Of a stretch of DNA of 6,207 bases, positions 1-5,258 are shown in pieces; position 1 is the stretch's first letter, and every line of letters begins with the position of its first letter. The stretch comes from Anaerolineales bacterium. GTDB lineage: Bacteria > Chloroflexota > Anaerolineae > Anaerolineales > UBA11858. A program made the translations under genes and the position numbers. The notes under the pieces were generated by a model that saw only the letters and a program-made list of their open reading frames with translations, was not told the origin of the DNA and ran no database searches. The stretch spans positions 1 through 6,207 of the forward strand of contig WFTY01000285.1 in the NCBI GenBank assembly GCA_015485245.1, written 5' to 3'.

Positions 1-809
1 GGGCCCGAAAGCCCCAGGCGGATGGGCGTCCGTCGCAGGTCGCCGCGCCGTTCGGCAGCGAGCATATCGACTTCTTCAAGGCCACCGTTGCTGGTCATCA
101 GAGTCAAACGCAGCCCCGGCCAACGAGCGTCGATCTCGCGCGCTAATCCGGTGAGATAATCTCCCGCCCCCGGCGCCACCCTGGCGTTCCAAACCGTGGT
201 CAAAAAGCGTTCATACTCGCGAAACCGGGGCGACACCTCATGCGAGGCGCATACGAATACATCCGGCGCTTCCTGGCGAACCCATTGTTCTGCCTGACGC
301 TCATGATCAGGAAAGCGATAAGAATGAATGAAGCCGATGGCGATCGCTTTCACACCCGCCGCAGCCAGCCTGCGCGCGGCCTTCCGCACAGCCTGCTCAT
401 CCAGCGGGACCACCACCTCTCCCTCAGCGTCAATACGTTCCGGGATAGCCATGCGCCATTTACGAGGGGTGGGGGGATGATGCTGTTGAGGAATCTCCTG
501 CCTGACGGCATAGGTCAGCGGGCGCTCATGCCGTCCAATATGAATCACATCGCGCATGCCACTGCTGGTAATAAACCCCGTCGGAGCACCTTTGCGCTCC
601 AGGAGCATGTTGGTCACCAGCGTAGTGCCATGTAAGAAACGCCCCGGCGCAGCTTTGAGCGCCAGGGCATCAATTGCCATAAGCACCGCCGCGCCGGGGT
701 TTTGAGGGCTCGAAGGAACTTTTGCGGTAAAGATACCATCGTCGGATACAGCGATAGCATCTGTAAACGTTCCACCGATATCGATGCCGATCCTAATGCT
801 TGTTGTCAT
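1..809 (-). CDS. hyuA: Hydantoinase/oxoprolinase subunit A (HyuA-type), N-terminal part, cut by the left window edge
   Basis: Reading the minus strand from the ATG at 809-807 gives 269 codons without a stop up to the window edge; full HyuA proteins are usually about 650-700 residues, so less than half is visible. The N-terminus carries the ASKHA-fold phosphate-binding signature D10-IGGTFTD-17, followed by HGTT at 60-63 with N67, then a GFITSSGMRDVIHIGR-like stretch typical of the family. EVSPRFREYER at 191-201 matches the conserved EVSPxxREYER segment. These features support the HyuA/OplA group, whose members hydrolyse cyclic amides (hydantoins, N-methylhydantoin, 5-oxoproline) with ATP, normally together with a HyuB subunit that would lie beyond the left edge. 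An AGGA lies 7 nt before the ATG. The gene is divergent from the ECF transporter operon and has its own near-consensus promoter. The family call is secure. The exact substrate is not readable; acetone carboxylase-type and acetophenone carboxylase-type relatives share the same domain. Confidence 0.9.
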   Translation of the reverse strand, partial: MTTSIRIGIDIGGTFTDAIAVSDDGIFTAKVPSSPQNPGAAVLMAIDALALKAAPGRFLHGTTLVTNMLLERKGAPTGFITSSGMRDVIHIGRHERPLTYAVRQEIPQQHHPPTPRKWRMAIPERIDAEGEVVVPLDEQAVRKAARRLAAAGVKAIAIGFIHSYRFPDHERQAEQWVRQEAPDVFVCASHEVSPRFREYERFLTTVWNARVAPGAGDYLTGLAREIDARWPGLRLTLMTSNGGLEEVDMLAAERRGDLRRTPIRLGLSG

Positions 810-839
810 GGCGCCATCCTATCACTATGCATGCACGCG

Positions 840-868
840 ATTATAGAGGATAGAGGAACAGAAGTCAA
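840..868 (-). promoter_or_regulatory. Sigma-70-type promoter for the hyuA-like gene
   Basis: On the minus strand, TTGACT (868-863) is followed by a 17-nt spacer and then TATAAT (845-840), a perfect -10 box. Transcription would start near 833, leaving a leader of about 24 nt before the ATG at 809. The -35 hexamer lies in the left arm of the inverted repeat shared with the opposite promoter. The call rests on motif match and ideal spacing only. Confidence 0.8.
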
Positions 869-925
869 ATTCAAGCGCTCCAACCTGGCGCCAATTTGGT
901 CTCTAACCGATTTTATTTGACTTCT
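860..925. repeat. 11-bp perfect inverted repeat joining the two divergent -35 regions
   Basis: AGAAGTCAAAT (860-870) and ATTTGACTTCT (915-925) are exact reverse complements separated by 44 bp. Each arm contains the TTGACT -35 hexamer of one of the two outward-facing promoters. The repeat may simply reflect two similar strong promoters, or it may be a two-site operator allowing joint control of the hydantoinase and transporter genes. Inside it lie the palindrome TGGCGCCA (886-893) and the near-palindrome CCAATTTGG (891-899), which could be regulator contacts. No regulator gene is present in the window. Confidence 0.6.
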
Positions 926-945
926 CTCTGGTTTTGATGTAAGAT
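917..945 (+). promoter_or_regulatory. Sigma-70-type promoter for the ECF transporter operon
   Basis: TTGACT (917-922), a 17-nt spacer and TAAGAT (940-945) form a good promoter with a -10 box matching four of six consensus positions. Transcription would start around 952, giving an untranslated leader of about 160 nt before the S-component gene at 1115. The -10 box is weaker than that of the opposing promoter (perfect TATAAT). This is a motif-based call. Confidence 0.7.
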
Positions 946-949
946 GGCT

Positions 950-994
950 TCGTGCCCTCTTTGGAGCAATTTCTTTTCATTCACGCCGGCACGA
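950..994 (+). promoter_or_regulatory. Leader hairpin at the predicted 5' end of the ECF operon transcript
   Basis: TCGTGCC (950-956) and GGCACGA (988-994) are perfectly complementary and enclose a 31-nt, pyrimidine-rich loop. The stem begins at or next to the predicted transcription start, so it could be a 5' stabilising hairpin or part of a larger leader structure. No T-tract follows, so it is not a terminator. No known riboswitch core was recognised in the rest of the leader. Confidence 0.35.
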
Positions 995-1034
995 TGTTTT
1001 CTCCCCATTCCCATAGCGATACTATATTGAACGA

Positions 1035-1044
1035 AAAGGAGGTG
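1035..1044 (+). promoter_or_regulatory. Orphan Shine-Dalgarno-like sequence in the leader
   Basis: AAAGGAGGTG at 1035-1044 is an almost ideal match to the 16S rRNA anti-SD sequence, yet no ATG, GTG or TTG stands at a usable distance downstream. The real ribosome site of the S-component gene is AAAGGAG at 1101-1107. The element overlaps the self-complementary GGTGCACC (1041-1048) and is followed by a small CCG/CGG stem (1048-1050 with 1057-1059). It could be a ribosome standby site, part of a regulatory RNA fold, or chance. Confidence 0.3.
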
Positions 1045-1114
1045 CACCCGGAAAGACGGCAACATATTTTTCCCTCTATTCGTCAAAACAGCTTACGCAT
1101 AAAGGAGATGTGAA

Positions 1115-1717
1115 ATGGCTTCTAATGTCTGGACTCTCGAAGAAGGCGAAGTTCGTCGCCCCGGTATCGTTCATGTGGTGATGCTCGCCCTGTTCACAGG
1201 CATTGGCATCGTCGTCGGCACCTTTGGTAGCCTGGCGATTCCGCTGGGATTTGTTTCTGCCTTTTGGCCTGGGCAGGCAGTCCAAAGCATTGGCTCCATC
1301 TGGTTTGGCTGGTGGGGGGGCATCGCAGCTGGTCTTTTCCCGTTGATCTCAAACTCTCTCTCCGGCTCGGCCCCGCTCCCTGTTTCTATAGCTTATCTAC
1401 CAGCGAATATTTTGCAAGGCATGATCGCCGGTTGGGCCTTCCGCAAATATAAAGCTGACCCCAGCCTGGTAGAAAAGAGCGACTGGAGCGTGTGGATCAT
1501 TTGGGGCGCGCTGGTCCCCAACGCCATCGGCGCAGCCTGGGGCTCGACCATGCTGGTCGCCTTTGGACTGATCACCCAGGCCGCTCAACTGACCACCTTC
1601 CTGGGCTGGTTCATCGGGAACACCATCCCCACCATTATCCTGGGTTCCCTGGTCTTGAAATACGTATCCCCTCTGGTGGTCAAAGCAAAAGCTTTCTGCA
1701 AAGGGTACTGGGCATAA
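1115..1717 (+). CDS. ECF transporter substrate-binding (S) component, substrate unknown
   Basis: This is a 200-residue, strongly hydrophobic integral membrane protein, the usual size of ECF S components. Hydrophobic segments lie at about 18-42, 58-79, 90-109, 125-151 and 159-181, so five to six membrane helices are likely. The first helix contains A25-L-F-T-G29, a small-xxx-small pattern like the AxxxA motif by which S components pack against EcfT. Polar intramembrane residues N80, N98, N136 and N169, with an aromatic cluster WFGWW at 63-67, could line a binding pocket. AAAGGAG (1101-1107) lies 7 nt before the ATG. The S role is inferred mainly from size, hydrophobicity and position directly before EcfT and two EcfA-type ATPases. 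I do not recognise the family well enough to name a vitamin; biotin, thiamin, riboflavin or cobalamin signatures were not evident. A strong terminator follows the stop codon. Confidence 0.75.
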   Translation: MASNVWTLEEGEVRRPGIVHVVMLALFTGIGIVVGTFGSLAIPLGFVSAFWPGQAVQSIGSIWFGWWGGIAAGLFPLISNSLSGSAPLPVSIAYLPANILQGMIAGWAFRKYKADPSLVEKSDWSVWIIWGALVPNAIGAAWGSTMLVAFGLITQAAQLTTFLGWFIGNTIPTIILGSLVLKYVSPLVVKAKAFCKGYWA

Positions 1718-1729
1718 CCATGCTGACCG

Positions 1730-1772
1730 ATAACAGGGCGGATGACGTCTGTCATCTGCCCTGTTATTTTTT
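1730..1772 (+). terminator. Strong intrinsic-terminator hairpin inside the operon, between the S and T genes
   Basis: ATAACAGGGCGGATGAC (1730-1746) pairs with 1751-1767 over 17 bp, with one G-T wobble at 1740/1757 and a 4-nt loop (GTCT), and the T-tract spans 1767-1772. It starts 12 nt after the S-gene stop codon. The GGAGA ribosome site for ecfT (1773-1777) begins right after the T-tract. On the opposite strand there is no T-tract after the stem, so termination would act only on plus-strand transcripts. It probably lowers T and ATPase mRNA relative to S mRNA by partial read-through; it could also protect the S transcript's 3' end after processing. Confidence 0.85.
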
Positions 1773-1781
1773 GGAGAAGAT

Positions 1782-2705
1782 ATGACCACATCCACTTCCA
1801 GCCAGGCAGTTCAGCAAGGTGTTCGCGTGGCCAAAGCTCGAAAGACGCTCTTGGGACACGTGCCAATTTCCTCGCCTTTCTACAAGTTCCACCCGGTGAC
1901 CCGGTTAATCATGTTTGTGTTTTTCGGGGTCATTCCGCTCTTCATCTTCGTCCCAGAAGTCAATTTTGCGCTCTTGCTCATCAACCTGATGCTCATGCGC
2001 TGGGGACGCGTTAACCTGAGGGGGCTACGCATCTACATGCCCATCATCTTCACCGTGGCGATCTTCATGTTCACCGTGGTCATTCTGGCCCCTGGCAACG
2101 ACCCCAGCTATACTCCCCTGCAAGCCGGCCCGATCACGATTTATTATCAGCCGGTGTTCTTTACATTCGCGGCCTACTGGCGATTGATCGCCATGCTCTT
2201 TGGCACGATTCTCTATTTTTCAACCAACCGCGAGCGCGACATGCTGGTGGCGCTACGGACGTTACGCCTGCCCTTCATCGCTTCTTACGTCATCGGGCTT
2301 TCCATTCGCTCCGCCGGCATGTTCATGGAGGATTTTCGCACCATCCGGGAGGCCGAACAAGCCCGCGGGCTGGATACCAAAGCCATGCGCTTCAGCGACC
2401 AGGTGAAGCTCTACATGATGTATCTGATCCCGCTCTTCTCGATTGCCCTGCGCCGCGCCGACGAAATCAGCAACGCGCTGTTCGCCCGCGGCTACACATT
2501 AACCGGGCGCGTGGGGAGAGGTGGAAAGCGCCAGGATTACATCCGCTCCCTGTACAAAATCAGGAGCCGGGATATCATCGCCATCGCTGCCATGGCACTG
2601 ATTTTCGCCGCCACGGGCTATGTTCAAATGCGCTATGGCACCTTCGCCATCGAGCACTCTCCGCTAAACATCTGGCTGCGAGGCCAATTGGGAATTCCCT
2701 TCTAA
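1782..2705 (+). CDS. ecfT: ECF transporter transmembrane coupling (T) component
   Basis: This is a 307-residue membrane protein of the EcfT/CbiQ family, which holds the S component in the membrane and passes ATPase movement to it. Hydrophobic stretches lie near 42-72, 85-102, 125-148 and 165-180, with a last one at 265-283. The two diagnostic Ala-Arg-Gly motifs of the cytoplasmic coupling helices are present: A194-R-G196 within EAEQARGLD and A235-R-G237 within ALFARGYTLTGR; in EcfT these arginines contact the two ATPases. The N-terminal 30 residues are Ser/Thr/Gln/Lys-rich and longer than in many relatives. The start ATG has GGAGA (1773-1777) 4 nt upstream, just after the terminator T-tract. 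The stop is 12 nt before the preferred start of the first ATPase gene, so these genes are probably translated from one mRNA. Confidence 0.93.
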   Translation: MTTSTSSQAVQQGVRVAKARKTLLGHVPISSPFYKFHPVTRLIMFVFFGVIPLFIFVPEVNFALLLINLMLMRWGRVNLRGLRIYMPIIFTVAIFMFTVVILAPGNDPSYTPLQAGPITIYYQPVFFTFAAYWRLIAMLFGTILYFSTNRERDMLVALRTLRLPFIASYVIGLSIRSAGMFMEDFRTIREAEQARGLDTKAMRFSDQVKLYMMYLIPLFSIALRRADEISNALFARGYTLTGRVGRGGKRQDYIRSLYKIRSRDIIAIAAMALIFAATGYVQMRYGTFAIEHSPLNIWLRGQLGIPF

Positions 2706-2717
2706 ATGAGGCCCTCC

Positions 2718-3587
2718 ATGTCTTACGCTGTCACCATCACCGATCTGGAATGGAAATACGAACACCGCAAAAATTTCGCGCTCAAGAAGGTCAACCTGCA
2801 AATCGAAGAGAACACCTTTCTGGGCATCGTAGGCGCCAACGAACACGGGAAAACATCCCTGGTGTCCGCGATCAGCGGTTTAATTCCCCATAGCTACAAC
2901 GGCATCTACCGAGGGAAGGTAGAAGTTTTCGGGCAGGTCGTCCAGGAGATGGACGCGCTGGAGCTGGCCACCCAAGTCGGATTGGTGTTCGCAGACCCCG
3001 AATCCCAATTCACCGCCATGACCGTAGAAGAAGAGCTGGTTTTTGGTTTGGAGAACATGGGCTTCGAGTTGCACGAAATTCGCGAGCGGTTGGAATGGGC
3101 AGCCGAAATCACGATGATTCAAGACCTGCTCGACAAAAGCCCTTACGACATTTCCGGCGGGCAGAAACAGCGCGTGGCGATCGCCTGTGTGCTGGCGATG
3201 AATCCCCCCATCATCATCATGGACGAGCCGACATCCATGATCGATCCGCTGGGAAAGCGCCTGATTTTCGACATCCTGCGCAAACTTAAAGAGGCAGGAG
3301 ATCACACCCTGATCGTGATCGAACACAATGTCGAGCAACTCGCCCCCCTGGCCGATCAAATGCTGCTGGTCTACGAGGGTAATGTTGACAAAATAGCCCC
3401 TCCGCGAGAATTTTTCACCGACGCCGATTACCTGAACGCCCGCGGTGTGGTAACGCCAGAGAGCACCGAGTTCGTGCAGTGGCTCAAAGCGGAGGCGCAC
3501 GTCCCTCCTGAAACGCCGCTGCCCATAACTCTGGAAGAAGGTATCGAGATCACCCAACAGGCGCTCAAAAGCCGGAGGCAGATGTGA
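2718..3587 (+). CDS. ecfA: ECF transporter ATP-binding protein, first ATPase, with altered Walker A loop and Q-loop
   Basis: This is an ABC ATPase of 289 residues in the EcfA/CbiO group. The start at 2718 is preferred because GAGG (2708-2711) stands 6 nt before it; an in-frame ATG at 2706, directly after the ecfT stop, would add four residues but has a weak ribosome site. Visible motifs are an A-loop aromatic near Y14, Walker A G39-ANEHGKT-46, signature S146-GGQ-149, Walker B IIIMDE with D169 and E170, D-loop S173-MID-176 and H-loop H203. Two departures stand out. Walker A has Glu-His where Gly-Ser/Ala is usual (the Gly-Lys-Thr core is kept), and the Q-loop reads VFADPESQ with A92 in place of the usual Gln. 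The catalytic Glu and His are intact. A C-terminal region of about 60 residues follows the nucleotide-binding core, as is common in EcfA proteins. The stop overlaps the next ATPase start by 4 nt. Confidence 0.92.
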   Translation: MSYAVTITDLEWKYEHRKNFALKKVNLQIEENTFLGIVGANEHGKTSLVSAISGLIPHSYNGIYRGKVEVFGQVVQEMDALELATQVGLVFADPESQFTAMTVEEELVFGLENMGFELHEIRERLEWAAEITMIQDLLDKSPYDISGGQKQRVAIACVLAMNPPIIIMDEPTSMIDPLGKRLIFDILRKLKEAGDHTLIVIEHNVEQLAPLADQMLLVYEGNVDKIAPPREFFTDADYLNARGVVTPESTEFVQWLKAEAHVPPETPLPITLEEGIEITQQALKSRRQM

Positions 3588-4414
3588 CCAAAACGCTCAT
3601 CACCGTTGAAGAACTAGATTTCACCTACCCCGATGGGACTCCCGCTCTTCTGGACGTCAACCTGAGTATTGGGGAAAAAGAATTCGTCGCTCTCATCGGC
3701 CAAAACGGGTCTGGAAAAACGACGCTTTCCAAATGCCTGAACGGCTTATTTAAGCCCACCAGAGGCAACGTCATCATCGAGGGGATCAATACCCGCCAAA
3801 AGGGCGTGATCAAGCAACTGGTCACCAAGGTGGGATACGTCTTCCAGAACCCCGACCACCAGTTGTTCAACCGCAATGTGTGGAGCGAGATCGCCTACGG
3901 CCCGCGCAACATCGGCCTGTCTGAAGCCGAGGTCAAAGAACGGGTAGAAGAGGCCGCTCAGGTGGCCGGAGTCCACGAGGACACCTTCGATACGCACCCC
4001 TACTTTTTGGATAAGGGCCTGCGGCAACGCGTGGCCATCGCCTCCATCCTGGCCATGCGCCCCAACACCATCATCGTCGACGAGCCCACCACCGGGCAGG
4101 ACATGCGCCAGTCCATCGAAGTGATGAACTTTCTGCGCCGCCTCTGGAAAGAGGAGGGGCACACCATCATCATCATCACACACGAGATGCGCATCGTAGC
4201 TGATTACGCCGAACGCACCATCGTTCTGGGCCAGGGGCGTGTGCTCCTGGATGCATCCACGCGCGAGGTGTTCTCGCAGCCGGAGATCCTACAAGAGACC
4301 TATGTAGAACCGCCTCAAATCACCCGCCTGAGCCAGGCGCTCACCAGTTTTGGCCTGCCACGGGATGTCCTCACCGTTGAAGAAATGAAAGAGGCCTTTA
4401 CCCAAGCCACATAA
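3584..4414 (+). CDS. ecfA: ECF transporter ATP-binding protein, second ATPase, with divergent signature motif
   Basis: This ABC ATPase of 276 residues is the partner of the preceding one; EcfT normally binds one of each as a heterodimer. It starts with GTG at 3584, overlapping the previous stop (GTGA) by 4 nt, with GGAGG (3574-3578) 5 nt upstream, a typical translational-coupling arrangement. Motifs are Walker A G39-QNGSGKTT-47 (canonical), Q-loop VFQNPDHQ with Q88, Walker B IIVDE with D166 and E167, D-loop T170-GQD-173 and H-loop H200. The signature position reads L142-DKGL-146 followed by RQRVAIAS instead of LSGGQ-RQR; only the second Gly of the motif is retained. Comparable LxKGxRQR forms occur, as far as I recall, in some EcfA-like and YkoD-like ATPases, so this may be a subfamily trait rather than decay. 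The ATPase call is secure; the functional effect of the signature change is inference. Confidence 0.93.
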   Translation: MTKTLITVEELDFTYPDGTPALLDVNLSIGEKEFVALIGQNGSGKTTLSKCLNGLFKPTRGNVIIEGINTRQKGVIKQLVTKVGYVFQNPDHQLFNRNVWSEIAYGPRNIGLSEAEVKERVEEAAQVAGVHEDTFDTHPYFLDKGLRQRVAIASILAMRPNTIIVDEPTTGQDMRQSIEVMNFLRRLWKEEGHTIIIITHEMRIVADYAERTIVLGQGRVLLDASTREVFSQPEILQETYVEPPQITRLSQALTSFGLPRDVLTVEEMKEAFTQAT

Positions 4415-4453
4415 AAGCCAACATGCGCAACGCAGCAATGGATTGATGAACCC

Positions 4454-5176
4454 ATGACCAAACTCCTCTACCACGACGACAGTTATATTCGCGAATTCGA
4501 CGCCACCGTCACCGTAGTAGACGCCGAAAACCACGGCGTGGTGCTCGACCGCACCGCATTCTACCCCGGCGGAGGCGGTCAGCCGCACGACCTGGGCACG
4601 CTGACCTTCGGCGGCCAGACTTACCCTCTCAAGCGCGCCAAACGCATCGCCGGGCGCATCGTCCACCTGTTGCCGAGGGACGCGCCGCTGCCCACCGTCG
4701 GCGCGGAAGTTCACGGCGAACTCGATTGGGAGCGCCGTTACCAACTGATGCGCACCCACACCGCCATGCACATCCTCTGCGGGGTGATCTTCCGCGATTA
4801 CGGCGCCTCGGTCACCGGCGGCAACATGGAGCCGCTCAAAGGCCGCATGGACTTCGAATTCGAGACCATGCGCAAAGAACTGGTAGAAGAAATCAACGCT
4901 GCCATCAACGCCGAAGTCGCCAACGCCCGCCCGGTCACCTGGCGCGTACTGCCGCGCGAGGAAGCCTTCCAGATCCCCGACCTGATTCGCACCAAAATCA
5001 ACCTGCTGCCCGAAGGTATCACCGAGGTGCGCGTGGTCGAAATCGAAGGCCTCGACCTGCAAGCCGACGGCGGCACCCATGTGCGGGACACCTCCGAGGT
5101 CGGCGCCATCCGCGTAACGGACTACAAGAGCAAGGGGAAAATCAACAAGCGCATCTACGTGGAGTTGAGTGAATAG
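4454..5176 (+). CDS. alaX: AlaX-type alanyl-tRNA editing protein
   Basis: This 240-residue protein is of the AlaX-M size class, related to the editing domain of alanyl-tRNA synthetase; the family hydrolyses mischarged Ser- or Gly-tRNA(Ala) in trans in the cytoplasm. The N-terminal part has the family's R33-TAFYPGGGGQPHDLG-48 segment. The zinc site is visible as H102-xxx-H106 (HTAMH) and the C-terminal D205-GGTHV-210 with H209. The usual Cys four residues before the last His is Asp here; I recall an Asp form in other bacterial AlaX proteins, so activity is not excluded. The start at 4454 is preceded only by a weak purine stretch; the nearby ATGs at 4438 and 4446 run into stops at once. It lies 39 bp after the second ATPase, same strand, with no terminator between, so read-through from the transporter operon is likely. 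A direct functional link to the transporter is not evident. Confidence 0.93.
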   Translation: MTKLLYHDDSYIREFDATVTVVDAENHGVVLDRTAFYPGGGGQPHDLGTLTFGGQTYPLKRAKRIAGRIVHLLPRDAPLPTVGAEVHGELDWERRYQLMRTHTAMHILCGVIFRDYGASVTGGNMEPLKGRMDFEFETMRKELVEEINAAINAEVANARPVTWRVLPREEAFQIPDLIRTKINLLPEGITEVRVVEIEGLDLQADGGTHVRDTSEVGAIRVTDYKSKGKINKRIYVELSE

Positions 5177-5205
5177 GGAATAGGGATGAGAGATTAGGGA
5201 TCAGG
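5171..5205. repeat. Five tandem degenerate heptamers (GAATAGG-type) at the alaX 3' end
   Basis: The units are GAATAGG, GAATAGG, GATGAGA, GATTAGG and GATCAGG, each exactly 7 nt, running without gaps. The first unit supplies the last Glu codon and the TAG stop of alaX. Similar short G/A-rich mini-repeats are scattered between genes in some Chloroflexota and cyanobacterial genomes as far as I recall; no function is evident. The last unit can pair weakly with 5214-5222 (GGGA-CAGG against CCTG-TCCC with one mismatch). Confidence 0.7.
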
Positions 5206-5222
5206 CGCTTGCACCTGTTCCC

Positions 5223-5258
5223 TGACACGTGACACATGACACGCAACCACGTGACACA
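5223..5258. repeat. TGACACG/TGACACA heptamers at the start of the oxidoreductase gene
   Basis: The units TGACACG (5223-5229), TGACACA (5230-5236) and TGACACG (5237-5243) are contiguous. An 8-nt degenerate unit follows, then TGACACA (5252-5258). The proposed start codon ATG (5236-5238) spans two units, and the alternative GTG (5251-5253) overlaps the last one. Gain or loss of one 7-nt unit upstream of the start would shift any ribosome site, and inside the gene it would shift the reading frame. Confidence 0.65.

Noticed and set aside
240..920. Open frames on the plus strand opposite and beyond the hyuA-like gene (240-635, 702-920)
   Set aside because: The first frame and most of the second lie antisense to a clear HyuA reading frame, and their translations show low-complexity, Arg/His-rich sequence with no recognisable motif. 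The end of 702-920 covers the promoter region.
1035..1062. Resemblance of GAGGTGCACC...AAGACGGC to the guanidine-III (ykkC-III) riboswitch
   Set aside because: Some short words match my recollection of that motif, but the segment between them is too short for the second helix, and the GTGCACC strand has no complementary downstream partner here, so the fold cannot form.
994..1113. A 39-codon frame in the ECF leader ending just before the S-gene start
   Set aside because: There is no ribosome site before its ATG at 994, and the composition is unremarkable. It is kept only as a possibility in the leader finding, not annotated as a gene.
4289..5080. A 263-codon minus-strand frame opposite alaX and the end of the second ATPase
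   Set aside because: It spans two well-supported plus-strand genes and is Gly/Val/Asp-rich without a domain pattern; a typical complementary-frame artefact.
5197..5222. A possible terminator hairpin after alaX (GGGATCAGG with CCTGTTCCC)
   Set aside because: The stem is interrupted by a mismatch, and no T-tract follows on the plus strand; the pairing comes from the mini-repeat sequences.
5223..5258. CRISPR-like array
   Set aside because: The units are only 7 nt and contiguous, with no unique spacers between longer repeats.
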